A stretch of 37,595 nt of DNA from Candidatus Aegiribacteria sp. (GTDB taxonomy: Bacteria; Fermentibacterota; Fermentibacteria; Fermentibacterales; JCC-6). Location of the stretch: positions 1 to 37,595 of the forward strand of contig JAIOQY010000023.1 of NCBI GenBank assembly GCA_021108435.1. The letters are read 5' to 3'. Positions within the stretch are counted from its first letter, which is position 1. Each line of letters begins with the position of its first letter. This document shows, in pieces, positions 24,445 to 33,256 of the stretch. The position numbers and the translations under genes were made by a program. The notes below the pieces were generated by a model. It had not been told where the DNA came from. It saw only the letters and a list, made by a program, of their open reading frames with translations, and did no database searches.

Positions 24445-25661
24445 CACTGGATAACATCTTTTCCGGATTGAAAGTTATTGAGCTTGCCAATGTTCTAGCC
24501 GGCCCAAGTGTCGGCGCTTTCTTCTCAGAGCTGGGCGCAACAGTTATCAAAATTGAGAACCGCTTAACAGGTGGTGATGTAACCCGCAGATGGAAACTTC
24601 CCGATGAATCCGCAGACAGCGATATCTCCTCCTATTTCTCCAGCGTTAACTGGGGCAAATTCTCAATCGGGGTGGATCTCCAAACAGAGAAGGGTCTGAA
24701 AATTGTTCACAGTCTGATAGCAAAGAGTGATATCGTTCTGGCCAGTTACAAACCAGGGGACGCGGAGAAACTCAGGGTTGACCATGATACACTCAATAGA
24801 CTTAACCCCGGATTGATCTACGCTTACATCACCGGGTACGGCAGTCGCAATAATCGGTCTGGTTACGATGCGATTATCCAGGCGGAAAGCGGTTTCACAT
24901 ACATGAACGGCGAATCCGACAGCGGACCGGTCAAGATGCCTGTAGCGTTAATGGATGTTCTGGCTGCCCATCAGGTTAAGGAAGGAATTCTTCTCGCGCT
25001 TCTCCATCGTGAGAGAACCGGGGAAGGACAGTATATAGAAGTTTCACTCATTCAATCCGGAGCGGCTTCCCTTGTAAACCAGGCCTCAAACTGGCTGGTG
25101 GGGAAAACGATTCCTCAGAGAATGGGGTCTGATCACCCGAATATAGCTCCCTACGGAACCATATTCAGTACCAGGGACGGCAGGGATATAGTTCTTGCTG
25201 TTGGAACGGACAAACAGTTTGCCGAGTTATGCAGGCTTCTTGGAATACCGGAAATTGCTTCAGATATAAGATTTGTTTCCAACGCGGAGAGGGTAAAGCA
25301 TCGGGAGGAATTGAAGAAGATTCTGCAGAAATCCATTATGAAGCTCCTCAGGGATGAATTCCTTGATCAACTGAACGAGAAGAATATCCCTGCTGGCAGT
25401 GTCTGCAATATGGAGGAGGTTTTCGAGAAACCTGAAGTAAAGGAACTTCTCATAGAAGCTACCAGCGTACGCGGTTTATCTCTAAAAGGCCTCCGAACTG
25501 CGGTTTTTTTATCTGAAGGGGGATCGGCAGGAAAGGAAATACTCCCTCCGCCTCATTATGGAGAGCATACGGAAATGATTCTGAAGAAATTCTTGAAATT
25601 AGAGGATGAATCGATTCAGGAATTGATTAAAGACGGTGTGATAGACGGAATGGGAGAATAG
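24441..25661 (+). CDS. Family III CoA-transferase (CaiB/BaiF)
   Basis: A 406-residue cytoplasmic enzyme that moves CoA between carboxylic acids through an aspartyl-thioester intermediate. Seen: FSGLKVIELANVLAGPSVGAFFSELGATVIKIEN, NWGKFSIGVDLQTEKG, YAYITGYGSRNNRSGYDAIIQAESG with the catalytic Asp143, and HHR-type ALLHRERTGEGQYIEVSL, then the smaller C-terminal part (DKQFAELCRLLGIPE...LNEKNIPAGSVCNMEEV). This is the CaiB/BaiF fold used by formyl-CoA:oxalate transferase and relatives, but specificity cannot be assigned here. It is translationally coupled to the symporter (4-base overlap) and lies 4 bases before the OFOR alpha gene. Confidence 0.93.
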   Translation: MTLDNIFSGLKVIELANVLAGPSVGAFFSELGATVIKIENRLTGGDVTRRWKLPDESADSDISSYFSSVNWGKFSIGVDLQTEKGLKIVHSLIAKSDIVLASYKPGDAEKLRVDHDTLNRLNPGLIYAYITGYGSRNNRSGYDAIIQAESGFTYMNGESDSGPVKMPVALMDVLAAHQVKEGILLALLHRERTGEGQYIEVSLIQSGAASLVNQASNWLVGKTIPQRMGSDHPNIAPYGTIFSTRDGRDIVLAVGTDKQFAELCRLLGIPEIASDIRFVSNAERVKHREELKKILQKSIMKLLRDEFLDQLNEKNIPAGSVCNMEEVFEKPEVKELLIEATSVRGLSLKGLRTAVFLSEGGSAGKEILPPPHYGEHTEMILKKFLKLEDESIQELIKDGVIDGMGE

Positions 25662-25665
25662 AAAA

Positions 25666-26769
25666 ATGATCCTTGCAAATGGCTCAATGCTTATCATTGA
25701 GGCACTGGCAAAAGCCGGAGGGGATATTTTCATCGGATATCCTATAACTCCCGCGAATTCATTGTATCAATACGGTATTCAGCGCTTTCCCATGTCACTG
25801 GCAGCACCGGATGAGATTACGACTCTCCAGTGGATGGCAGGATTTTCTGCGACAGGTAAACTTCCCGTCACCGCTACATCCTTTCCCGGTTTAGCGTTAA
25901 TGATCGAGTCCATCAATATGGCGTACATGATGGAATTGCCGATGGTAATCGCTCTGGTCCAGCGGTTCGGCCCTTCAACCGGCACTGCCACATGCGGTGC
26001 GCAGGGCGATCTTCTGCTGATTAACGGTCTCATTTCCGGAGGCTATCCGGTTCCGACTTTCTGCATTTCCAGCATGGATGATTGTTGGGATATATCAGCC
26101 TCTGCAGCCTCTGCAGCAGTTGAACTGCGTACACCTGTTTTCCTCCTCACTTCAAAGGAAATGGTCATGCCGCTGCGCGGTTATGACATTTCTTCTCTCT
26201 CTGAAATAGACCCTGTTTCTTATAGTTATCACGATGATGACAGGAAGTATGTGCCATACGAACCCGGAAACAATCTTGTTCCCGGCTTTCTGCCTGTTGG
26301 CAATGAAAAGCATCAGACAAGATTGACTGCCTCCACGCATGATCGTAATGGAATATTGCAGCACACCACAAAGGAAGCCCTGGCAAATACAACACGTCTT
26401 CAGGGGAAAATCCTTAAGAATCTGCCTGAATTCACCTTCCACGAACTCGATGAGGAAGATGCTGATACTGTAATTGTATCCTTCGGCATCACTTCTCCTG
26501 CTGCCCGGAGAGCGGTGAGGACGCTCAGGAAGAATGGAGTCAGTGTATCTCACTTGATTGCTAAAACACTGTTTCCAGTACCTTCGCTTTACATCGATAC
26601 GATCAGGAATTACAGGCGTGTTGTGGTCGCGGAGGAAAATCAAAATGGGCAATTCCGGCAGATACTGTTCGGGGTTTCCGGCAGGGAAGGAGTTACCGGC
26701 GTGAATACCATCGGCAGAATGATAACTCCTGAGGAAATTATCGAGGAGGTGACCGGAGATGGGAGATAA
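25666..26769 (+). CDS. 2-oxoacid:ferredoxin oxidoreductase, alpha subunit
   Basis: A 367-residue KorA-type alpha subunit. Together with the TPP-binding beta part it oxidises a 2-oxoacid plus CoA to acyl-CoA and CO2, reducing ferredoxin. Seen: the pyrimidine-binding domain with DIFIGYPITPANSLYQY, the GFSATGKLPVTATSFPGLALM block, ELPMVIALVQRFGPSTGTATCGAQGDLL, then a second domain with ADTVIVSFGITSPAARRAVRTLR. The typical TSGPG is TSFPG here, so the substrate pocket may differ. There is no N-terminal gamma domain, unlike KorA of Sulfolobus type. SD GGGAG lies nine bases before the ATG. It overlaps the next gene by 11 bases. Confidence 0.92.
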   Translation: MILANGSMLIIEALAKAGGDIFIGYPITPANSLYQYGIQRFPMSLAAPDEITTLQWMAGFSATGKLPVTATSFPGLALMIESINMAYMMELPMVIALVQRFGPSTGTATCGAQGDLLLINGLISGGYPVPTFCISSMDDCWDISASAASAAVELRTPVFLLTSKEMVMPLRGYDISSLSEIDPVSYSYHDDDRKYVPYEPGNNLVPGFLPVGNEKHQTRLTASTHDRNGILQHTTKEALANTTRLQGKILKNLPEFTFHELDEEDADTVIVSFGITSPAARRAVRTLRKNGVSVSHLIAKTLFPVPSLYIDTIRNYRRVVVAEENQNGQFRQILFGVSGREGVTGVNTIGRMITPEEIIEEVTGDGR

Positions 26770-28033
26770 ATACCTTTCAACATCAGAATTACCTTTCTGC
26801 AAAGGTTGCGGGCATCATCTCGTTGCGCGGAATACGGAAAAGGCTCTGGAGGCGATTGGCTTGAATCCTCTGGATGTTATTCTGGTTACGGATATCGGAT
26901 GTCACGGAATAATTGACAGGAAATTCCATACCCATACTGTTCATGGCCTGCATGGCAGATCGGTGGCGCTTGCAGCGGGTATTACTCTCGGGCTCAACAA
27001 TCCATCAAAAAAGGTGATCGTTTATATAGGAGATGGCGGCGCGACAATCGGACTTCAGCATCTTATCGAAGCCGCGCATAGAAACTTCGATATGACCGTT
27101 ATCATCCACAACAATATGCTTTACGGCATGACAGGAGGGCAGGCGAGCGGTTTGACTCCATGCGGATTCAAAACAACGACCTCTCCTGAAGGCAAACCTT
27201 ACTCCGGTTATGACCTTTGCAGAAAAGCCAACAATGTGGGCGCATCGTACGCCAGAAGAATCATCGGAACGGGAGATTATTCAGGCCATCTGGCTGAGGC
27301 ATTCGAAACAGAAGGATTTTCCCTTCTGGAGGTGATGGAGATCTGCCCGAGTTATGGAGTCAAATTCAATCCGGACAGGAAACTCACTGAAATAATCGAA
27401 CAGGCCGACTTGAAAGTAAAACTGTACAGTAATCAGATCAGGAAAAGATATCAGGTGCATCTCCGTGATAATCCGATATCCCTGTTTAAAGAAAAGAATG
27501 AAATAGAGATCGAATTCCATTCGGAACTGAAGGATACCTTTTCATTAATACTGAGCGGCTCCGCCGGAGGAGGTGTCCAGCTAGCGACTGAGCTTTTTGC
27601 TCAGGCAGCAATCGCATCCGGCCTTGATGTTTCAAAAAAGGGAAATTATCCTGTAACAGTGGGTACCGGGTTTTCCAGTTCCGATATAATTGTGTCTCCC
27701 GATCCTATCCTTTTCACAGGGGTCAAGGATCCGGATGTAGTGATAATTGTCTCGAAAGACGGCCTGGAACACTGTAGAGCTGTCATAGAGCGCATGAAAA
27801 ATGGATTGCTCATTATTGATGAGAATATCGATACACCAATAACCGGAGCTGAAGTCCTCAAGCATGATTTCCATGGAATAGCGGGAGCCAGGAGCGCAGC
27901 TCTATATGCGTTGTTTTTCTATCTTCATCGCAATCCGGTTATACCTGTTGATGCATTAGTCAGCGCTCTTGGAAAAAGTGGAATTTCAGATAAGGTTGAT
28001 CTGGACATGCTGTTAAACTTTAAGATTGAGTGA
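26759..28033 (+). CDS. 2-oxoacid:ferredoxin oxidoreductase, fused beta-gamma subunit
   Basis: A 424-residue fusion. Residues 1-~235 are the beta, TPP-binding subunit: cluster ligands Cys14, Cys17, Cys48 and Cys206, the TPP motif GDGG at 91-94 with the N118-N119 segment HNNMLYGMTGGQ. Residues ~250-424 form a gamma domain: LSGSAGGGVQLATELFAQAA, TGFSSSDIIVS, LLIIDENI, and the IAGARSAAL helix. The usual arrangement is gamma fused to alpha, to delta or as a separate subunit; gamma at the C-terminus of beta is uncommon. No delta [2x4Fe-4S] subunit is present in the operon, so electrons probably go from the single proximal cluster to an external ferredoxin. SD GAGGAGG is 9 bases before the ATG inside the alpha gene. 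Confidence 0.92.
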   Translation: MGDKYLSTSELPFCKGCGHHLVARNTEKALEAIGLNPLDVILVTDIGCHGIIDRKFHTHTVHGLHGRSVALAAGITLGLNNPSKKVIVYIGDGGATIGLQHLIEAAHRNFDMTVIIHNNMLYGMTGGQASGLTPCGFKTTTSPEGKPYSGYDLCRKANNVGASYARRIIGTGDYSGHLAEAFETEGFSLLEVMEICPSYGVKFNPDRKLTEIIEQADLKVKLYSNQIRKRYQVHLRDNPISLFKEKNEIEIEFHSELKDTFSLILSGSAGGGVQLATELFAQAAIASGLDVSKKGNYPVTVGTGFSSSDIIVSPDPILFTGVKDPDVVIIVSKDGLEHCRAVIERMKNGLLIIDENIDTPITGAEVLKHDFHGIAGARSAALYALFFYLHRNPVIPVDALVSALGKSGISDKVDLDMLLNFKIE

Positions 28034-28090
28034 ATAAGTAGTATTCGGAATCTCACGGCATCATCATGGATGCTCACGATAGGACGTTTT

Positions 28091-29275
28091 ATGAAAAAGG
28101 GTATTCAGGTAATAGTAAGTGCTGTAGTCATGCAGATATGCCTTGGCGGCGTGTATGCATGGAGCATTTACACTCCCGTATTAAGAAATGTTTACGGTAT
28201 GACCGGTGGACAGACGGGAAGCATCTTCGGAATCACGATAGCTGTATTTGCTGTTGCAATGATCTTTGCAGGACGATTCCAGGAAAAGTACGGACCTCGT
28301 GTTGTTTCTTTTATCGGAGCTCTCTTTTTCGCTGCTGGATACATTCTATCCTCGCAATCAAACGGATCATTCCTGATTCTTGCTGCCGGTATAGGCGTTC
28401 TGTCCGGTATTGGCATTGGCTGCGGTTATGTCTGCGCTCTTGCGACTGCCATCAAATGGTACCCGAAGAGGAGAGGTTTGATAACCGGTATAGCGGTTAT
28501 GGGATTTGGCGGTGGCGCGATTCTTCTGTCCAGGATCGCTAACGGGCTGATGAGTAACGGGACGGATGTGATGCAAGTATTTCTGGGAGTAGGATTGGTT
28601 GTGGGGGCGATACTTATCGTTTGCGCGCTGTTTCTCAAACTCCCGCCGGATATGATAAAAGGGAAGGACGACAGTGGATCAGTTATCGGGAAGTCGCTCA
28701 GGCAGCCGCGCTTCATATCCCTGGTAATAGGGATGTTCGCCGGTACGTTCGGAGGGTTGCTTGTTATAGGGAATCTGGCACCGATAGGGATTTCATGGAA
28801 TTTCACTTCTGCGCAGGCTGCGTCTGCCATCGGTCTGTTTTCAATCGGCAACATGGTGGGGCGTTTCGTCTGGGGAGTTGTTTACGACCGAATAAAGAAT
28901 ATTGCTATACCACTCTCTCTGGGGCTTCTGGGAATCGCGATGCTGGCGTTGCTGCTTCCGCTCCCGTATGCAGGTTTTCTGACGGCTTCGCTCTTCATCG
29001 GATTCAGCTTCGGCGCCTGTTTTGTTCTATATGCCGCACATGTGGCAACACTTTATGGCAGCTGGGCGGTGGGAAAAATTTATCCTCTGGTTTTCCTCGC
29101 GTACGGAGTTGCGGGTATTACCGGACCCTCCCTGGGTGGGTTTCTTTATGATGTATTCAGTTCCTATTCATATGCGACAATACTTGCGGTTTCAATTGCA
29201 TGGATCAGTGCCGGAGTAATAATTTATCTCCATTCGCGCGAAAAAAGTGAGAACAATCTTCCCGCTGATGAATGA
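28091..29275 (+). CDS. OFA-family MFS transporter (oxalate/formate antiporter type)
   Basis: A 394-residue, 12-helix major-facilitator carrier. N-terminal VVMQICLGGVYAWSIYTPVL, the RFQEKYGPR loop between helices 2 and 3, GIGIGCGYVCALATAIKWYPKRRGLITGIAVMGFGGGA, and GNMVGRFVWGVVYDRI are hallmarks of the oxalate/formate antiporter (OFA) family, whose known members exchange or take up oxalate, formate, pyruvate, lactate and similar acids. An ATG at 28070 is in frame, but AGGA six bases before the ATG at 28091 and the MKKGIQV start favour 28091. It closes the five-gene operon 58 bases after the beta-gamma gene. Possibly the product exporter or a second substrate importer. Confidence 0.9.
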   Translation: MKKGIQVIVSAVVMQICLGGVYAWSIYTPVLRNVYGMTGGQTGSIFGITIAVFAVAMIFAGRFQEKYGPRVVSFIGALFFAAGYILSSQSNGSFLILAAGIGVLSGIGIGCGYVCALATAIKWYPKRRGLITGIAVMGFGGGAILLSRIANGLMSNGTDVMQVFLGVGLVVGAILIVCALFLKLPPDMIKGKDDSGSVIGKSLRQPRFISLVIGMFAGTFGGLLVIGNLAPIGISWNFTSAQAASAIGLFSIGNMVGRFVWGVVYDRIKNIAIPLSLGLLGIAMLALLLPLPYAGFLTASLFIGFSFGACFVLYAAHVATLYGSWAVGKIYPLVFLAYGVAGITGPSLGGFLYDVFSSYSYATILAVSIAWISAGVIIYLHSREKSENNLPADE

Positions 29276-29293
29276 CGTTTTCTACCAGAACTA

Positions 29294-29962
29294 TTAAGGG
29301 TCATAAAGAACGTTGAACGACTCCAGATCAAAGATGATCTCCTGCAGCTCTCCATGCACAAGGCTGTCTCTTACAATCCCCAGATCCCGGTGGAAGTAAC
29401 GATCACAAAGGAAATCCGGCGTATTCAGATCGGTTTCCCTGATAATACCGCAATTTGCAAAGCTGCCGGCAGGGACAGTTACTGAACCGTTAAGGCTGAT
29501 GACTTCATAGATTGTACTGGAAACAGGTGATGCCGGCCAGGTTTCGTTCAGAGTCAGTGGAAACAGTGCTATTATCAAATAGTCGGTAGAAACTGTATCC
29601 TGATATTCTCTCATTTCATCACCGGTATTGCGAAGATAGATATACAGTGACTCCGCTACCGCATAGGACGTATCGGGATTGGTAAAGGTCATCTCCGTCA
29701 GCATCTCGAACTCGTAAACCTGAAATCCACCCTGATGATCCAGAAGGGCAGTGACAGTCCTTTCTACCGAGCCGCTGAGATCGAAGGTGTCCGGACCTGC
29801 CGGATCTATGCTGTACCCTTCAATGGTACTGTTCCAGGAGTTACCCACCGACAGGGGCATCCAGTTCTCAGATTGAGGCTCCGGACCTGTGGAATCACTT
29901 CCGCATGTTGCAAGCACTGATAGCATAAACACGGTTATTGAGAAGAGCATTATCTTTTTCAT
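29294..29962 (-). CDS. Lipoprotein of unknown function
   Basis: A 222-residue lipoprotein with lipobox SVLATC (Cys20). Just after the lipid anchor the mature region contains ENWMPLSVGNSWNSTI, a pattern common in secreted proteins of uncultured FCB-type bacteria (PL-x-VGNxW), followed by a beta-rich part with an AGSFANCGIIRETD segment. I do not know a function. The frame begins at a TTG (29977), but AAAGGA seven bases before the ATG at 29962 and the signal peptide fix the start there. It has its own promoter at 30017-30046, giving a leader of about 50 bases, and converges with the OFA carrier, leaving only 18 bases between. Confidence 0.75.
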   Translation of the reverse strand: MKKIMLFSITVFMLSVLATCGSDSTGPEPQSENWMPLSVGNSWNSTIEGYSIDPAGPDTFDLSGSVERTVTALLDHQGGFQVYEFEMLTEMTFTNPDTSYAVAESLYIYLRNTGDEMREYQDTVSTDYLIIALFPLTLNETWPASPVSSTIYEVISLNGSVTVPAGSFANCGIIRETDLNTPDFLCDRYFHRDLGIVRDSLVHGELQEIIFDLESFNVLYDP

Positions 29963-30016
29963 TATCAGTCCTTTCAAACAGGTTAATCCTGACCCGATAT
30001 TCTTTTCCTGAAATGA

Positions 30017-30046
30017 TATTACCGAGCGTAGCGCTGCTTTGTCAAG
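30017..30046 (-). promoter_or_regulatory. Sigma-70-type promoter of the 29.3-kb lipoprotein
   Basis: On the minus strand: perfect -35 TTGACA (30046-30041), 18-base spacer, -10 TAATAT (30022-30017). The -10 lies in an 18-base sequence (plus strand 30008-30025) that recurs exactly at 31339-31356. Confidence 0.65.
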
Positions 30047-30062
30047 GTTATTAACCGGTCTT

Positions 30063-31124
30063 CTATCTTGTTATGGCAATGCTTCCGGAGTAACTGCAGC
30101 AGCCATCATCCGATTCGATTATGAATAAATAGACTCCATTCGGGATGGAACTCACATTCCACTGGTGAACCGCCTCTGAAATACAGCCGAAATCATGGAT
30201 CAATCTTCCGGTGATATCGAAGATACCGATATTGTCGCCGTGATTCAGGTTGTTGAAAATTACAACGTTTCCATTTCTGCAGACAAAAGGATCAGTATCA
30301 GTGGCAGGTGGATTATCATGTTCGGATGGTATGCCTGTTTCCGGCAGGCCATCCCATATTTCCATATCATCGAGCCAGGTTCTTCCGTTTCCGATTGGAG
30401 TACCGCCACTGAGATTTGAAGGCCATCCCACAGTCCTGAGAGCCACACCGTTGTTCTGGTTTATTTCGTCTCTGAAGTGTACATTGGATGAATCAGCAAG
30501 GTAGATACCATCAACCCTGACAAAGAAGCTTCCGGTTGGACCGGTTGTCCCCAGATCAATATTAACTTCCATCGTGTGCCACTCCATATCATCCAGGTTT
30601 CCACCAGAGAATGTGAGCCAGCGGTTGTATGTGATCACATATCCAGGGTTGCTTCGTATGGTTATGTGAAAGTTGTCGTCACCGTTTTTAGCCAGTACGA
30701 ACACGAAGTCGCCACCCCACTCACCGTAACCGATATAGATATTCTTATTCTGTATAGTGCCGGTGTAGTTGATATCGGTCTGCCATCTCTGATTCCACTT
30801 GAAGTAGTATGTAGATGTCTGTACGTTGTCGAAGAGGAATCCACTTGTGTTCCCGTGAGTTACAGGAAAGCCTGCATTCGCGTGTGGATTGCCTGTTATC
30901 CACGGGTCGTATGTCATACAATAATTTCCGCTTACGGGATCTTCATCCGACCTGGTCAGTTCCGAGATAAGCTCTTCCCAGTAGTAGGAAGTACCCAGGC
31001 TTCGCTCAAGGAACCACTCGTCAAAGGCAGTATCTTCGCAGTCCTCGAATAGCAGGATTTCAGAACCGGGGGAAGCTGCTGTGATTATCAGCAGAAAGAC
31101 GATTACTCGTGATACTCCAGACAT
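30063..31124 (-). CDS. Secreted jelly-roll-like protein with C-terminal sorting tail
   Basis: A 353-residue exported protein. The signal peptide begins MSGVSRVIVFLLIITAAS. The mature part opens with EILLFEDCEDTAFDEWFLE and includes YYFKWNQRWQ, IYIGYGEWGGDFVFVL and WHTMEVNIDLG, which resembles a concanavalin-like/jelly-roll carbohydrate-binding or lyase fold. After the linker EHDNPPATDTDPF comes a tail of about 75 residues with IGIFDITGRLIHDF and IPNGVYLFIIES, a type-A sorting domain like that of type IX secretion cargo. The frame extends to 31325, but AAAGGA eight bases before the ATG at 31124 plus the signal peptide identify this start. Its glycan target and role are unknown. Confidence 0.75.
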   Translation of the reverse strand: MSGVSRVIVFLLIITAASPGSEILLFEDCEDTAFDEWFLERSLGTSYYWEELISELTRSDEDPVSGNYCMTYDPWITGNPHANAGFPVTHGNTSGFLFDNVQTSTYYFKWNQRWQTDINYTGTIQNKNIYIGYGEWGGDFVFVLAKNGDDNFHITIRSNPGYVITYNRWLTFSGGNLDDMEWHTMEVNIDLGTTGPTGSFFVRVDGIYLADSSNVHFRDEINQNNGVALRTVGWPSNLSGGTPIGNGRTWLDDMEIWDGLPETGIPSEHDNPPATDTDPFVCRNGNVVIFNNLNHGDNIGIFDITGRLIHDFGCISEAVHQWNVSSIPNGVYLFIIESDDGCCSYSGSIAITR

Positions 31125-31430
31125 GATGGTTGTCCTTTCATCAAAAGCTGATATCCAGCGGATTATCAGGAAATAATCTCTCTTTACTATCATTTTCTGA
31201 AAATCCCTGCTAGGGAAGCTTAACACATACAGTATACTATGTTCATCAATGAGAGGAAATGTATATTGTTTATCAGCGCATGAGCCGGAGAGATTACACC
31301 TGATTCTCCTCCGCTTGTCATCCATTCATTATTCATTGCCTGAAATGATATTACCGGGAGAAGCCTCTGTTCTTACTGGTAATGCAACAATCAAAATTAT
31401 CAGGGTCAATATGATTTAATCATTTAAGCA
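31125..31430. other. 306-base gap between two secreted-protein genes
   Basis: This region continues the open frame of the upstream extension but has no signs of coding use. It holds a second copy of the 18-base element CCTGAAATGATATTACCG (31339-31356), which on the minus strand reads as a -10 TAATAT (31353-31348), here without a good -35. A start there would give a ~220-base leader. No terminator or RNA gene is recognised. Confidence 0.4.
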
Positions 31431-33254
31431 TCAAATCAGAATCAGCTTGATCATTTCCACAAGTCCGAGACCGGTCACTGTGAATCTTACAAGGTAAATA
31501 CCGGCAGGAACTGTTATTCCATTACTGTCTCTTCGCTCCCAGACTACTGAATGAGAGTTCTCACCTGTAGAGTTAGAACACTCAAATGATTGTACCAGCC
31601 TGCCTGTGATATTGAATATCTCGATCCTTGTATCTGAAGGTTGCTGAAGCGAGTACCGGAGTTCAACAGCTCCCACGGAAGGATTTGGAGCAGCTTCTAG
31701 AAACCCATCGGGCTGCACGGAATTCTGTCCGGATACTCCCTGCGGATCCGGGTTTATCCAGATGCAGGTTATTGAGGCTTTGGGAAATGTATAGCTGAAA
31801 CTTCCGGAACTGCCGGTAATCTCCCCCTCGTACGATATTCCGGAAGTTCCATTCCAGGGGGCATTAATGGGCTGGTCATTTACGATCTGCCATACTTCAG
31901 CAGTTCCGTCAGACGTGTATCCTGAAAGCTCTATTGATGCTGTGTATGACGAATCGAGATTCTTATTAACGGCAATGAGTGAAAGTGTCCAGTCATCATA
32001 TAAAGAGGCGTAAACTTCAAGACCGTAACCTCCGCAGACCTGATTGCATGTAGCTTCCACCACTGTGCTGCCAAACCGCTCCCGATAAAGTTTCATTGCC
32101 CAGGCTGAGCTCCGCATTGAAAGAGTATCTGTGCGAATAGCACCGAACTGGGGGAACTTATCTTCATATGGATCACCCTCGGCGATAGAGTAAGAAGCCG
32201 CTACAGGTACGCCAGTCCTGGCCATGTGGCCAATACAATCAGCAATGAAAAGCCCATCAAGATAGTTCCACCAGACTGGATCATCCACAATAGCTATGAT
32301 GTTGTATTCCATGATCCATACAGGAATATCATAGCTGCCGCTGTGCTTTTCTACAGTGTCCACCACTATTGGATACCAGCTCTCAAGTGGAGGTTTGGAC
32401 TCTGAGCCTGCGGTTGGTGAGGCAAGCCAGTAGCGGTACAGTGTACTGTCTGAAGAAAATCCTCCTGTGGGATAGTAATGGATATCCATCCAGTTCATCT
32501 TTTCTTTGTTCAGCTCAAATACAGGATCTATCCAGGAGAGATCCCCGGCGAGAGAGAGACCTCCTATCTCAAGTGGAATCGGAGACCTCGGGCGCATGGA
32601 ATCGATGTACACACTGGCCAGCTCAGCGAAATCATCCGCTGTGGCGTAAACAGAATCGTTTACCGCCCAGTCCTCAAAGGGAATCTCGAAATGTCTATAA
32701 AAGGTCATGTCTCCCCATGGTGGAAACGGAAAAGTCTGTCCGGCAATATCGGGCTCATTCCCTATACACCAGTAAGTAACATTGTACGGTTCAGGATGTC
32801 CTCTCGATGCTCTAACCATGCCCATGGGAGTTGTGATATCACCGTTGCAGTACTCTACCATCCTGGCAGCCTTTCCCGGATCGTTGATCTGGTAATTCAC
32901 TGTCAATATGGGTGTTATATTTATCTGTTCACAGAACTGTAAAAGGTTGTCAAGACTGTTTTCCAGAGGGACAGGGATAAGAAGCTCACCAACATCGATG
33001 TAATGAATCCCGTTGTAGTTATCGGCCTCCCAGTCATAGTACTCAACAGCAATACCACCCATTCGAAGGAGCGGAACTCCTGTCGCTTCCACCAGGCTGT
33101 CAAGTCCAGGATAGCTCAGATCCTGAACTATTTCGTCCCCGGAACAGACCAGCATTGAGTCGAACGAACCCACTACCTGATCCGCTTCAACCAGTATCTC
33201 TGCGGGAATTGAATTAATTATTGCCAGAGCAATCGTGAATTCCAGTCCGATCAC
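31431..33254 (-). CDS. Secreted clan GH-A-like glycoside hydrolase with sorting tail
   Basis: A 607-residue exported enzyme. After a hydrophobic leader ending near IPAEI, residues ~25-430 look like a (beta/alpha)8 glycosidase: PLLRMGG, ITPILTVNYQ, YWCIGNEPDI with the proposed acid/base Glu167, MNWMDIHYYPTG, and VWIMEYNI with the proposed nucleophile Glu316. The order recalls GH51, GH44 or GH79-type members that act on plant polysaccharides or glucuronides; the family and substrate are unproven. Residues ~430-520 form a beta-sandwich. The last ~85 residues (APNPSVGAVELRYSL..., RIEIFNITGRLVQSF, GIYLVRFTV) are a FlgD/type-IX sorting tail. The GTG at 33254 is nine bases after GGAGG; a TTG at 33260 overlaps the upstream ORF stop and is the alternative. 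Confidence 0.8.
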   Translation of the reverse strand: MIGLEFTIALAIINSIPAEILVEADQVVGSFDSMLVCSGDEIVQDLSYPGLDSLVEATGVPLLRMGGIAVEYYDWEADNYNGIHYIDVGELLIPVPLENSLDNLLQFCEQINITPILTVNYQINDPGKAARMVEYCNGDITTPMGMVRASRGHPEPYNVTYWCIGNEPDIAGQTFPFPPWGDMTFYRHFEIPFEDWAVNDSVYATADDFAELASVYIDSMRPRSPIPLEIGGLSLAGDLSWIDPVFELNKEKMNWMDIHYYPTGGFSSDSTLYRYWLASPTAGSESKPPLESWYPIVVDTVEKHSGSYDIPVWIMEYNIIAIVDDPVWWNYLDGLFIADCIGHMARTGVPVAASYSIAEGDPYEDKFPQFGAIRTDTLSMRSSAWAMKLYRERFGSTVVEATCNQVCGGYGLEVYASLYDDWTLSLIAVNKNLDSSYTASIELSGYTSDGTAEVWQIVNDQPINAPWNGTSGISYEGEITGSSGSFSYTFPKASITCIWINPDPQGVSGQNSVQPDGFLEAAPNPSVGAVELRYSLQQPSDTRIEIFNITGRLVQSFECSNSTGENSHSVVWERRDSNGITVPAGIYLVRFTVTGLGLVEMIKLILI

Positions 33255-33256
33255 GC

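Noticed and set aside
31125-31325. N-terminal extension (67 residues) of the jelly-roll-like protein
   Set aside because: It would place the signal peptide inside the protein; an SD precedes the inner ATG at 31124.
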